DNA from: Vibrio rumoiensis
GTDB taxonomy: Bacteria > Pseudomonadota > Gammaproteobacteria > Enterobacterales > Vibrionaceae
Assembly: GCF_002218045.2 (NCBI RefSeq)
Contig: NZ_AP018685.1
Coordinates: 434,001 to 498,000, forward strand
Direction: 5' to 3'
Length of the DNA: 64,000 nt
Shown here: positions 28,604-38,072 of the stretch, in pieces
How positions within the stretch are numbered: the first letter of the stretch is position 1
Layout of the letters: each line of letters begins with the position of its first letter
Translations under genes and position numbers: made by a program
Notes under the pieces: model-generated
The model's database searches: none
The model's input: the letters and a program-made list of their open reading frames with translations, nothing else
What the model was told of the DNA's origin: nothing

Positions 28604-30159
28604 TGCTTGGTATCGGTTCGTTATTTAAGAAAAGGGATAATGTTTACTGGGGAGTTAACCTTTCTTTTTCGCAAAAAGTCGATCGTCCATCAATACGGAT
28701 TTCTGGTGCTCCATTGATTCGTCGGCATAAAACATTGAGTGCTAATCAGGGCAATACGACGAAAGGTAAGCTTTTAACCTTTAAAGTTGAGAATGCTCAA
28801 CGATGGAAGAGAAAGCGGTTAAATGAGTGTCCTGCTCTCGGCTCAATGAAGATAAAAGAGCGAAACCAAGAGCAATGGTGCTTTGAAATTGAACTGAAAG
28901 ATGGAACCGTTGTTTTTTTGCCACAGTTTGAGTTCGCCAGAGTTCTGTTCTTACACGATAACTACATGTCGAGAGTGTGCCTTGAGCACGGCAGACTATC
29001 ATCAGATTTCAATATCAAAGAACGAGATGGTCATTGGAAGATAGACGCAATGCCAGCGTCTAGTTACCCACTTGACGCCTACAATGATGATAAGTGTCGT
29101 CGCTTTCTAAGTTGGGTGTTAATGGATCCTGAAGCGAGAAAGTCGTTTGATAGTATTCAGCAAACTATGATGAAAGAGCATTATTTTCAAGGTCAATATC
29201 AGAAGTGGGATTTTTCATTTATACCGCCAAGCCTGCAAGGAGCTTCACTTCAAGTTGCTGGGTGGAGTGACTGGAATACTAACAGTTTCTTTGCTTGGGA
29301 AGTCAGACGAATCGATAATTTGCCATCTTCAATGCCAGAAGAGATCGATTTCTATCATCCTAAATTTGAGCGAAAAATTAATGCTCAAGGAGGTGGAACT
29401 TACAAAGGGCGTCCAGAACGCCCTGAAGACCATGATCTTGACGATAGTGAAGATGCAAACCAAAACGAGAAGCGAGTTACATTAGGTACGGATGCTGTGC
29501 AGTGTTCTTTCGCCACCCCATTTAAGACCAACAAGACCACGAACAAGGTCAAAGACACTAAGAGCGGTAAGCCAGATGAAGATGAGCCAGGGGAGGTTTC
29601 TTCGACTTTATCCCCTAATGAAAGCGATATTACAGGAACTATCCCCGGTGCCGATTACGACATTTTGAATGATGAAACGGATGATGCCGATCTCTATAAG
29701 AACAAGTTTGACTGTTTCTTTGATGTGATGGATAGACTAGAAAAACTTGATGGACTTTATATGAAACGTTTCCCCTTAGCTAAGTTGCCCAAGCTTCCAC
29801 GTTGCAAAAAACACATGCTAGCCGACGATGCGAACCCTCGATGTATTGCTATTGTTGAGGTTGCTTACCAAGGCAGTGTATTTCATATCATCGAAGTCGA
29901 TACCTCTGATGCCAAAGATTCACTATCAACGATGGTGCTGCAACTAAGTAGCCAAGGAAGTCTGAAAGATAAAATGAGGGAACTCGCAACTCGAATAGTT
30001 AAGAAGTCAATTTCTTGGCCTACAGATTACCTTGAAGAGATCTGTGGCGTAGGTAACTTCAAAGGTGTTTCCCACCCATCATGTAAGCACAAAGGGTTGT
30101 TAGATCCTGCTGACCTAGAGAAGTGGGCTGATAGGTTTATGGTGCGATTGGTCGGATAG
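28561..30159 (+). CDS. tnsE: Tn7-like target selector TnsE (element A)
   Basis: 532 residues, near the 538 of Tn7 TnsE, with clear matches: start ESAIVLGIGSLFKK, FEFARVLFLHDNYMSRVCL, PASSYPLDA, WDFSFIPPSLQGASLQVAG, FHIIEVDTSDAKDSLST, SWPTDYLEEICG and a C-terminal GVSHP, KWADRF. A poorly conserved acidic linker lies at about 270-370. In Tn7 TnsE targets replicating DNA, especially the lagging strand of conjugal plasmids, through the sliding clamp. The 43-base overlap with tnsD implies coupled translation. It is the last gene of element A. Confidence 0.92.
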   Translation: MGNYSYKHIPESAIVLGIGSLFKKRDNVYWGVNLSFSQKVDRPSIRISGAPLIRRHKTLSANQGNTTKGKLLTFKVENAQRWKRKRLNECPALGSMKIKERNQEQWCFEIELKDGTVVFLPQFEFARVLFLHDNYMSRVCLEHGRLSSDFNIKERDGHWKIDAMPASSYPLDAYNDDKCRRFLSWVLMDPEARKSFDSIQQTMMKEHYFQGQYQKWDFSFIPPSLQGASLQVAGWSDWNTNSFFAWEVRRIDNLPSSMPEEIDFYHPKFERKINAQGGGTYKGRPERPEDHDLDDSEDANQNEKRVTLGTDAVQCSFATPFKTNKTTNKVKDTKSGKPDEDEPGEVSSTLSPNESDITGTIPGADYDILNDETDDADLYKNKFDCFFDVMDRLEKLDGLYMKRFPLAKLPKLPRCKKHMLADDANPRCIAIVEVAYQGSVFHIIEVDTSDAKDSLSTMVLQLSSQGSLKDKMRELATRIVKKSISWPTDYLEEICGVGNFKGVSHPSCKHKGLLDPADLEKWADRFMVRLVG

Positions 30160-30182
30160 CGATGCCTTTTATCGCTGTTTTT
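30158..30182 (+). terminator. Terminator after tnsE of element A
   Basis: AGCGAT (30158-30163) and ATCGCT (30171-30176) with a 7-base loop, followed by GTTTTTC. The stem starts on the tnsE stop codon. Confidence 0.55.
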
Positions 30183-30295
30183 CTCCAGTGATACGATAGA
30201 GCATAGGTTAAGCGACGAACTGTAATTATCCTCTTGCAAGATAAGCTTGTTGATTATTTGGAGCGAACCTTAAGACTGTAAAAACAAACAACGGG

Positions 30296-30442
30296 TATGA
30301 AACTCTATTACTCAGTTTCGACTCCATTTGGGCTGTGGTGCTCGTTTCAGTATGATACTTTATTTTTCTGAGGAGTTTTTCATTGATAAAAAAATCAATG
30401 AGTTAGATGGTTGTTAGTATGAGACTTTATTACTCGTGTACA
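30296..30442 (+). repeat. Right end of element A: three TnsB-type binding sites and terminus
   Basis: Three near-identical sites in the same orientation: 30296-30315 (TATGAAACTCTATTACTCAG), 30351-30370 (TATGATACTTTATTTTTCTG) and 30418-30438 (starts TATGAGACTTTATTACTCG). Spacing is 55 and 67 bases. The last runs into TGTACA (30437-30442), which read from the other strand gives a TGT-type terminus, as Tn7 ends have. Confidence 0.8.
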
Positions 30443-31218
30443 CCGATCTCAAAAAGTTCAACACACGAGGAAAAGGCGTGGGTAAAGATTATCAGCCTTT
30501 TATCTATATTCATGAATTAAGTAGTTTGGGCGAAAGCTGTCGCAGTAACAGCGTTACGGTTGGTCGAGTCCATCATCTTCTATCTCGACTTGAGTTAGCT
30601 GCTTTCCTCTCATTTGATTACTCCTCCAATACCATCGATATTCGCGAGCAGTTTCCCATTCCCATCGAGGATACTTTGGAAATATGCCGGCAGTTAGGAA
30701 TCAAACATCCTCAGATTTCAGGCAAGCTCAAAGTTGTTACTACAGATTTGCTGTTAGATTTAAAAAAGCAGAAACAATTGGCATTGACTGTTAAGTATGT
30801 TGAAGAGTTAACGGATCCCCGAGTTATCGATAAGCTCCAAATTGAAAAAGCGTATTGGGATAATAAGGGAGCTGACTGGCGTATATTCACTGAACGCCAA
30901 ATTGAACCTGGCCTAAAAGAGAATCTACAATGGATTCATCCTGCATTAGTTAATGATTCCGGTGAACGTTCAAACCAAGAACTGTTGAGCATAGTGGAAC
31001 GCCTGTTAACTCATCAAAACGTAAAAGTCGGTGGCTTGTGTGCTCAACTTGATGATAGTTACCAAGTAGAACCTGGTTTTCATATAGAAGCATTCCGATT
31101 AGCTATTGCGAGAAAGATAGTTTTAGCACCATTGACGCAATCATTTTACCACTGGACAACAAGTGAGTTGGTTATTACTGAGCACTCCCTAGCGTTAAGG
31201 AGAGGCAATGTATCTTAA
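30436..31218 (+). CDS. tnsA: Tn7-like transposase subunit TnsA (element B), N-terminus truncated at the junction
   Basis: 260 residues as read from a GTG at 30436 that lies inside the right end of element A. Compared with TnsA of element A about ten N-terminal residues are missing: the catalytic Glu and Asp fall at 53 and 104 (RLELAAF, TTDLLLD), ten lower, with the Lys in VKYVEELTDPR. The body and C-terminal region are intact. No ATG occurs before the conserved KKFNTRGKG segment, so translation must start at this GTG or not be efficient. It overlaps tnsB by 11 bases. Confidence 0.85.
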   Translation: MYTDLKKFNTRGKGVGKDYQPFIYIHELSSLGESCRSNSVTVGRVHHLLSRLELAAFLSFDYSSNTIDIREQFPIPIEDTLEICRQLGIKHPQISGKLKVVTTDLLLDLKKQKQLALTVKYVEELTDPRVIDKLQIEKAYWDNKGADWRIFTERQIEPGLKENLQWIHPALVNDSGERSNQELLSIVERLLTHQNVKVGGLCAQLDDSYQVEPGFHIEAFRLAIARKIVLAPLTQSFYHWTTSELVITEHSLALRRGNVS

Positions 31219-33289
31219 TCAGGTGTATTTAGATAATGTAACTTCGCATCGCTATCGGGTTGTATGGGAACACCTGAACTTTTGTATGTTGATTGATATT
31301 GATGATGAAAGCGCATGGCCCGTTCAGTTTGATATTGATGACTTATTGAATCCCGAGCAATTTTCACAAATCAGTGAGCCATTTACTTTACCTTCGGTTG
31401 AAATAGGGAGTATTTCGGCAGAAAGAAGAGATGAAGCTTACTGCGCGATTTCACATCTCCTTGATAACTACACTTTACTTTTTGATAAAGCGACTCGAAA
31501 TCAGTTAATTCGAGAACAATTAGAGAAGATCGATAAACCGAGAATCTATATTCTTCGCCAGCTTAGGCGTTATTGGAAACGAGGAATGGCGCCCGATGCT
31601 TTAGCTCCTGATTACGAGAAGTGTGGGAGCGCCGGTAATCCAAGAAGAAATGTTAAAAATAAGCTTGGTCGTAAACGCAAACATGCTGATGGTGAAGGAA
31701 TTATTATTACCGACGAAGTGGCTGATTTATTTCGTTTGGCAATAGATGGCTTTTACTTGAAAAATGAAAAAGTGAATCTCAAAGATGCTAAAGATAGAGC
31801 GGTTGGTTTCTACAAATCTCGTTATCCTAAAGCGGATAAAACGAGCATACCCACACTATCTCAATTTAAATATTTCTATAAAACCAACTACCAGACTACC
31901 CATGTTCTCAAAGCTCGTACCCCACAAATCCAATTCAATAAGGATACAAGCCCGTTAACGAGTACTTCTGCTTATTTGAATTTTGGGCCAGGTGCTAGAT
32001 ATGAAATTGATGCAACAATTGTTGACCTGTATTTGGTCTCTGGGTTAGATAGAAATCGCATCATTGGACGGCCCGTAATTTATTATGTTAAAGACGTATT
32101 CAGCCGTATGGTGGTTGGGCTATATGTGGGTCTAGAAAATCCATCTTGGGCGACAGCTACGATTGCCTTAGCGAATGCTTTTTCAGATAAAGTGAAATAT
32201 TGCCAAGAGTTTGGGATTGAGATTGATTCATCAATGTGGCCAAGTATCGGTATTCCAGCCACGATTACGGCTGACCGAGGGGAAATGTTAGGGAGGCAAG
32301 CCGATGTTCTAGTTAACCGCTTAGGTATTTCACTAACCAATACCCGAGCGTATCGGGGGAGTGATAAAGGTGTTGTTGAACGAGCATTTAAAGAAATGCA
32401 TGCGAAAATAAAACCTTATGCCCAAGGTGTTGTAGAGCCTCTGAATGGCAAAAAGCGTATCGGGCATAGATATGAATTAGATGCTGAACTAACGCTTCGC
32501 GCATATACTAAAATCGTTATTCATCATGTAATTAATCATAATACGACTCACGTTGTTACTAAATATGATTTTGCTCCTGATATGCCAACTGACCTTGTAT
32601 CTAAGCCAATTGAACTTTGGAATTGGGGTGTAAAAAATCGTACTGGTAAGCTAAGGGTTGTGGATGAAGAACTCGCTTTTATCAATATGCTTCCTCAAGG
32701 TAAAGCAACTGTCTCTGTCACTGGAATCAAGTTTAATAGTATGTCCTATACCTGTAGTGAAGCTATGCAGATAGGGTGGTTTCATCGCTCGAAATCAGTG
32801 ACTAGACCAGAATTTGTTGATATTTCCTATGATCCTAGGAATACAAACGTAATTTACTTAAGGCCTGATGCTCGATTCGATTCTTATTGGGTCTGTTTAT
32901 TGTCGGATAAAAGCCGAAGATATCGCGATATGTCGTTTGCTGAAGCTAAGCTTATGTTGTCACAGGCCAAGAAAACGGAAGCAACCAATAAACAACAAGA
33001 AGACTTTGAAGCTCCAGATTTACAGCAGGAAATCATGCAGATTGTTAAACAAGAGCGAGATAAAAAAGCACAATCTCCATCTTCTCAGACTAATACTGAA
33101 AAGCTTCGTGGCATTCGAGAGAACCGCAATGCAGAAAAAGAATTAGAACGACAAAAAGATAGAAATGAGTTGGCTGATAAATCGAAAAAACAAGAACTTG
33201 CTCCAGTTGTTCCAATTCGTTCATCAGATTCGGATGAATCTTTGGATTTTCCAGATTTAGATTCATTCTTGGAGGATGATGATGAATAG
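31208..33289 (+). CDS. tnsB: Tn7-like transposase subunit TnsB (element B)
   Basis: A 693-residue DDE transposase, the same length as the copy in element A. Catalytic acids sit in YEIDATIVDLY, TITADRGEMLG and KGVVERAFKEM. The helix-turn-helix part (about 90-250) differs more than the core, matching the different terminal repeats of the two elements (GATCAAACTTTATTA here, TATGARACTTTATTACTC there). The C-terminus again ends in an acidic DSFLEDDDE tail. It overlaps tnsC by 14 bases. Confidence 0.94.
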   Translation: MYLNQVYLDNVTSHRYRVVWEHLNFCMLIDIDDESAWPVQFDIDDLLNPEQFSQISEPFTLPSVEIGSISAERRDEAYCAISHLLDNYTLLFDKATRNQLIREQLEKIDKPRIYILRQLRRYWKRGMAPDALAPDYEKCGSAGNPRRNVKNKLGRKRKHADGEGIIITDEVADLFRLAIDGFYLKNEKVNLKDAKDRAVGFYKSRYPKADKTSIPTLSQFKYFYKTNYQTTHVLKARTPQIQFNKDTSPLTSTSAYLNFGPGARYEIDATIVDLYLVSGLDRNRIIGRPVIYYVKDVFSRMVVGLYVGLENPSWATATIALANAFSDKVKYCQEFGIEIDSSMWPSIGIPATITADRGEMLGRQADVLVNRLGISLTNTRAYRGSDKGVVERAFKEMHAKIKPYAQGVVEPLNGKKRIGHRYELDAELTLRAYTKIVIHHVINHNTTHVVTKYDFAPDMPTDLVSKPIELWNWGVKNRTGKLRVVDEELAFINMLPQGKATVSVTGIKFNSMSYTCSEAMQIGWFHRSKSVTRPEFVDISYDPRNTNVIYLRPDARFDSYWVCLLSDKSRRYRDMSFAEAKLMLSQAKKTEATNKQQEDFEAPDLQQEIMQIVKQERDKKAQSPSSQTNTEKLRGIRENRNAEKELERQKDRNELADKSKKQELAPVVPIRSSDSDESLDFPDLDSFLEDDDE

Positions 33290-34868
33290 GATTCGTACTG
33301 CATGTTACATTGATGCTGAAATTCAAGAGTATGAGGGCCATCCGTTAATTAATGCCTTACCACCAATTAACTCTCCGGAACGAACCGCTAAGTTATTGTA
33401 TAGATACCCAAAGATAACCGATGAAGAAAGGGCTTTACCGGGTCATATTAAACGTCATGCGATGATGAGAATACTGGATAAGTTTTTGTATCCTACAAAA
33501 GCTCATTCTCAGCTCGAACAAATGATATCTGGGATGATACGTAGTGGGTATCTGAGCAGAAATATTGCAGATAAAAGTTATGTCGAATCATTAAATGCTG
33601 TCTATAGAGTCAAGAGTGTTAAATTTCGAAGGAATGCAGGCAATGAAGCTTTAGTTAGCTCTGTTATTGGCTGCTCTGGCGCAGGAAAATCGACGGCGGT
33701 TGAAGCGATTTTAAATAGCTATGAACAAGCTATATTGCATCCAGATTATCAGCATGTACAACTTGTATGGTTAAAGTTGGAATGCCCACATGATGGATCG
33801 GTTAAGAGTTTATGTATTAATTTCTTTAGGGCTGTTGATGAAGCATTGAGTACTGATTATCAAGAAACCTATGTAAAACCGCGGTCATCGGCAGAATCAT
33901 TGCTGGGTGATATCGCCAGAGTTGCTGTATTGCATTCGATTGGGATTTTGGTTATTGATGAAATTCAGCACCTTGATCATTTTAAGTCCGGCGGATCAGA
34001 CCGAATTCTAAACTTCTTTGTGGCGCTAACTAACGTTATCAAAATCCCCGTTCTTTTTGTCGGCACACCAAAAGCAAACCAAATTTTTAGTCCAACTATG
34101 CGCAGTGCGAGGCGCGCAGCTCAATTTGGTAGTTTGAATTGGGGGCGTTTTAACCGTTCCACTCAACCTCAAAAAGACGATGAGTGGGAAAAATTCTTTG
34201 CTCGTTTATGGAAACTTCAGTGGTTTCAATCACCAGTTCCGTTAACCGATGGTATACGTGACTTATTTTGGGAGTATACTCAAGGAATTGCGCATATTGC
34301 GGTGGTTTTGTTTTATCTTTGCCAAGTGCGAGCGGTTATCGTTGGAAAAGAACTGATCGATAGAAAGCTTGTCGAGAAAGTGTATAACGAAGAATTATCT
34401 ATTGTTCATCCGATGATTAACGCTTTAAGAGGTGGGCGGGAAGAAGATATTCTGAAATATGCAGATCTTGATTTGCCGCTCAAAGAGGTCTTGGTTCTTG
34501 CTGAAGGATCTGAGGAAGTTATTGAAGATGCTTTTGAACAAGAATCATCATTAAGTTCTGATAAGCAATCCAAATTAGTAGAGTTGCTTCAACAGTTTAA
34601 TATCGGCAGTGATTTGGCTCCTATTTTAGCCAAACAAGTTATGGATCAGTTTCCAAACGAGGATCTATTTAGCTTAGTCACTAAAGTTAAAAAACTGAAA
34701 GATCCAACACCTCAGATCAAAAAGAAAAAGAAGAAAAAATTTGAGGATTATTCTCCTGTTTATATCCCTAATGACTTACGAATAATGAGAGATGATGATC
34801 CTGAGTTCACCTACCAGAACTTAGTGAAAGGCGGCGTGGTAATAGACTTATTGCAATATTTGAGTTAA
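33276..34868 (+). CDS. tnsC: Tn7-like AAA+ regulator TnsC (element B)
   Basis: 530 residues with Walker A GCSGAGKST (about 132-140), Walker B ILVIDEIQ (about 223-230) and LFVGTPKA sensor region. A lysine-rich run (KKKKKKK, about residue 485) precedes a conserved C-terminal tail (NDLRIM... IDLLQYLS) that lines up with the end of TnsC in element A, so the gene is complete. In element A tnsD follows at once; here the next 7.6 kb are defence genes, beginning 13 bases after the stop. Confidence 0.94.
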   Translation: MMMNRIRTACYIDAEIQEYEGHPLINALPPINSPERTAKLLYRYPKITDEERALPGHIKRHAMMRILDKFLYPTKAHSQLEQMISGMIRSGYLSRNIADKSYVESLNAVYRVKSVKFRRNAGNEALVSSVIGCSGAGKSTAVEAILNSYEQAILHPDYQHVQLVWLKLECPHDGSVKSLCINFFRAVDEALSTDYQETYVKPRSSAESLLGDIARVAVLHSIGILVIDEIQHLDHFKSGGSDRILNFFVALTNVIKIPVLFVGTPKANQIFSPTMRSARRAAQFGSLNWGRFNRSTQPQKDDEWEKFFARLWKLQWFQSPVPLTDGIRDLFWEYTQGIAHIAVVLFYLCQVRAVIVGKELIDRKLVEKVYNEELSIVHPMINALRGGREEDILKYADLDLPLKEVLVLAEGSEEVIEDAFEQESSLSSDKQSKLVELLQQFNIGSDLAPILAKQVMDQFPNEDLFSLVTKVKKLKDPTPQIKKKKKKKFEDYSPVYIPNDLRIMRDDDPEFTYQNLVKGGVVIDLLQYLS

Positions 34869-34881
34869 CTAAGATACGTCA

Positions 34882-37800
34882 ATGACGTCAGTACATAGGC
34901 TACTAAAAAGAAAAAGCATAGACGATATGAAATTTAATGAAGACTCGCGAGTGAAAATACCCGCAATTTTGCATTTGATGCGACTCGGATATAAGTATCT
35001 GTCACTTAAAGACATTAGTTGGGATCTCGACACCAATATCTTCCCTGACGTATTCAAAACTGCTATCGGCAAAATCAACCCTGGTATTGAAGATGTAGAA
35101 GCGGGGCGCTTGCTGGAAGATGTCAAACTATTGCTCGATAACGAAGACTTAGGCAAAGCCTTTTTTGAGCGCCTGTCTGAGCGTTCAAATACCAAACTGA
35201 TCGACTTTGAAAACTTTAATAACAACAGCTTCCATGTTGTCACAGAGCTCACATGTCAGAATGGCGATGAAGAATTCCGCCCAGATATCACACTGCTCAT
35301 CAATGGCATGCCGTTAGTGTTTATCGAAGTGAAGAAGCCAAATAATCGCGAAGGTATCTTGGCCGAGCGTGACCGCATCAACAAACGCTTTCAAAACCCT
35401 AAGTTCAAGCGTTTTGCCAACATCACCCAGTTTATGATTTTCTCCAATAACATGGAGTACGACGACGGCGACCCAGAACCAGTACAAGGCGCTTTTTATG
35501 CCAGCAGTTCTTACCATAAGCCGGTATTTAACTATTTCCGCGAAGAAGAAATCTTAAACTTAACCGCTTTGTTGAAGCCGGTATCGGATGATGATGAGCT
35601 AAAAGTCTTAAAAGACAATAATCTGGAAGTGATCCACAGTAATCCAGAGTTCCAGACCAACAAGCAGCCCGAGCGCCCAACCAACCGCATTTGTACCTCT
35701 TTACTCAGCCGTGAGCGCTTAGCCTTTATTTTGCGTTACGCATTGGCGTATGTATCGGAATCTGACGGGCTACAAAAACACATCATGCGTTACCCGCAGT
35801 TGTTTGCTACCAAAGCTATTGAGCAAAAGCTAAGCGAAGGCGTTAAAAAAGGCATAATTTGGCACACCCAAGGCAGTGGTAAAACCGCCCTAACGTTTTA
35901 CAACGTGCGCTTTTTAACTGACTACTTCCAAAAGCAGCAAGTCATCCCTAAGTTTTACTTTATTGTTGACCGCCTAGACCTACTGCAACAAGCACAGCGC
36001 GAGTTTACCGCCCGTGGTTTAACCGTACACACCATCAACTCACGCGATGCCTTTACCCGTGACATCAAAGCCACACAGGTGATCCATAACCATTCTGGTA
36101 AGCCCGAAATCACCGTGGTGAACATTCAAAAGTTTAAAGATGATCCAGATGTGGTCAGCACCAAAGACTACAATGTCGCGATACAGCGCGTGTATTTTTT
36201 AGATGAAGTACACCGAAGCTATAACCCCAGGGGCAGTTTTTTGGCCAACTTGAGTCAGTCAGACAGCAACGCCATTAAAATTGGCCTAACTGGTACGCCG
36301 CTATTGGGTGACGACTACAACTCACGCGCTTTGTTTGGCGACTACATTCATAAGTACTACTACAACGCGTCCATTGCCGACGGTTACACCTTGCGGCTAA
36401 TTCGTGAAGAGATCAGCACCCAATACAAAATTGAACTGCAAACAGCCCTCGAAGAAGCCGAAGTGAAAATGGGCGATGTGGATCGTAAGCTGATTTACGC
36501 TCACCCAAGCTTTGTTGAACCCATGCTGACTTACATCGTAAACGATTTTGAAAAAAGCCGTGGTACATTAAACGATGCAACCATTGGTGGCATGGTTATT
36601 TGCGACAGCTCAGATCAAGCCAAGCAGATGTTTGAAATCTTCAATGGTGTTTATGCTGATAAGCCTATTCTGCCGAAAACAACCAGTTCAAAAACCGAAG
36701 TGCTAGAAGTTTCCGAACCAACGCCAACGGATTATTCTGAATCAGTTAAACAAGCCCAAAAGGTAAAAAACGCTGCTCTGATCCTGCATGACATCGGCAC
36801 CAAAGAAGAACGTAAAAATTGGGTAGAAGACTTCAAAGCAGGCAAAATCGACTTTTTGTTTGTGTACAACATGCTACTTACCGGTTTTGATGCCAAGCGC
36901 CTGAAAAAGCTCTACCTTGGCCGGGTGATCCGCAAGCACAACCTGCTACAAGCCCTCACCCGAGTGAACCGCACTTACAAAGACTTCCGCTACGGTTATG
37001 TCGTCGATTTTGCCGATATTCGTAAAGAATTTGATGCCACTAACAAAGCCTATTTCGACGAATTACAGTCAGAATTGGGCGACGAAATGGAGCACTACTC
37101 ACACCTGTTTAAATCTCAGGAAGAGATCAAACAAGAAATCGATCATGTCAAAGACGTGCTGTTTCGTTTTGATACCGACAACATGGAAGAGTTCTGCAAC
37201 CAGATCAGCCAAATACAAGATCGCGACACTGTGCTGGCACTCAAAAAAGCCTTGGCCGATGCCCGCAGCTTGTATAACTTAATTCGCTTGCAAGGCGAGT
37301 ATGATTTTCTCGATGAATTGGATTTTGCCAAGCTCAATGTGCTGTATCGCGAAACCAGTAACCACCTTGATTTACTCAACCTTAAAAACGATCTAGAAAG
37401 CGGTGAAGACACAAGTAATCTGCTCAACCGCGCCTTAGAAGATGTGATCTTCAAGTTTGTAAAAATCGGCGAAGAAGAGCTGGTTCTGGCCGACAAGCTG
37501 AAAAACACCCTGCGCCAAACCCGCGAAGCACTGGCCAGCAATTTTGATCAGCAAGACCCGCAGTTTATTAGCCTAAAAGAAGAGCTAGAGCGGCTGTTTA
37601 AGAAGAAAAACTTAAGCGAAGTGACTCAAGATGAAATGGTTGCCAACATCGACGCGCTGAATAAAATTCACGACCGCGTCAAAGAGCTCAACCGCCAAAA
37701 CAACCAACTGCGGCAAAAGTACTTAGATGATGCTAAATACACTCGTATTCACAAGCGCTTACAAGAGCGTCAGAAAAACCAAAGCGACATCAGCGAGTCA

Positions 37801-38040
37801 GAGCGTAAAATTTTCGAGGCATTAGCAGGCGTAAAACAAGACGCCGACGAGCAAGTGCTCAACAACAGCCAAGTACTAGATAACGAAAGCTACTTTGAAC
37901 GCCAAATGATGCCGCTGGTGATTGGCCGATTTATGAAAGAACAAAATATCAAACTCAACGCAGACGCCTCACGTTACATTAATCACCTTGTCGTCGCGGA
38001 ATATTTAAAAGAATTTAATACTGGCAGCCAAGCGTGGTAA
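34882..38040 (+). CDS. hsdR: Type I restriction enzyme, R (motor and nuclease) subunit
   Basis: 1052 residues. N-terminal nuclease with PD-(D/E)xK motif (RPDITLL about 133, FIEVKK about 148), then SF2 helicase with Walker A HTQGSGKT (about 328-335), DEVH box (FLDEVHRS, about 437), LTGTPLLG, and a later helicase motif (QALTRVNRTY); C-terminal helical part binds HsdM. It cuts unmethylated DNA after translocation. MKFNEDSRVKIP at 34927 resembles the usual family start, so translation may begin there rather than at 34882. Base use looks GC-richer than the flanking tns genes, suggesting separate acquisition. Confidence 0.93.
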   Translation: MTSVHRLLKRKSIDDMKFNEDSRVKIPAILHLMRLGYKYLSLKDISWDLDTNIFPDVFKTAIGKINPGIEDVEAGRLLEDVKLLLDNEDLGKAFFERLSERSNTKLIDFENFNNNSFHVVTELTCQNGDEEFRPDITLLINGMPLVFIEVKKPNNREGILAERDRINKRFQNPKFKRFANITQFMIFSNNMEYDDGDPEPVQGAFYASSSYHKPVFNYFREEEILNLTALLKPVSDDDELKVLKDNNLEVIHSNPEFQTNKQPERPTNRICTSLLSRERLAFILRYALAYVSESDGLQKHIMRYPQLFATKAIEQKLSEGVKKGIIWHTQGSGKTALTFYNVRFLTDYFQKQQVIPKFYFIVDRLDLLQQAQREFTARGLTVHTINSRDAFTRDIKATQVIHNHSGKPEITVVNIQKFKDDPDVVSTKDYNVAIQRVYFLDEVHRSYNPRGSFLANLSQSDSNAIKIGLTGTPLLGDDYNSRALFGDYIHKYYYNASIADGYTLRLIREEISTQYKIELQTALEEAEVKMGDVDRKLIYAHPSFVEPMLTYIVNDFEKSRGTLNDATIGGMVICDSSDQAKQMFEIFNGVYADKPILPKTTSSKTEVLEVSEPTPTDYSESVKQAQKVKNAALILHDIGTKEERKNWVEDFKAGKIDFLFVYNMLLTGFDAKRLKKLYLGRVIRKHNLLQALTRVNRTYKDFRYGYVVDFADIRKEFDATNKAYFDELQSELGDEMEHYSHLFKSQEEIKQEIDHVKDVLFRFDTDNMEEFCNQISQIQDRDTVLALKKALADARSLYNLIRLQGEYDFLDELDFAKLNVLYRETSNHLDLLNLKNDLESGEDTSNLLNRALEDVIFKFVKIGEEELVLADKLKNTLRQTREALASNFDQQDPQFISLKEELERLFKKKNLSEVTQDEMVANIDALNKIHDRVKELNRQNNQLRQKYLDDAKYTRIHKRLQERQKNQSDISESERKIFEALAGVKQDADEQVLNNSQVLDNESYFERQMMPLVIGRFMKEQNIKLNADASRYINHLVVAEYLKEFNTGSQAW

Positions 38041-38072
38041 TGCGAGTAAAACTGATTAGGAAGAAAAACTAA

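Larger units (their letters stand above)
22440..30442 (+). mobile_element. Tn7-like transposon A (tnsABCDE, no cargo)
   Basis: Five contiguous genes tnsA, tnsB, tnsC, tnsD, tnsE, in Tn7 order with overlapping or abutting ends. The right end is marked by three repeats at 30296-30438 and a terminal TGTACA near 30437-30442. The left limit is approximate. No accessory gene lies between the ends. tnsE is followed by a terminator and the right end, so this is core machinery only. It lies directly against element B. Confidence 0.8.

Noticed and set aside
30296..30438. Short CRISPR-like array
   Set aside because: Only three copies of about 20 bases, imperfect, at the end of a transposon, with unequal spacing; they fit TnsB-binding sites.
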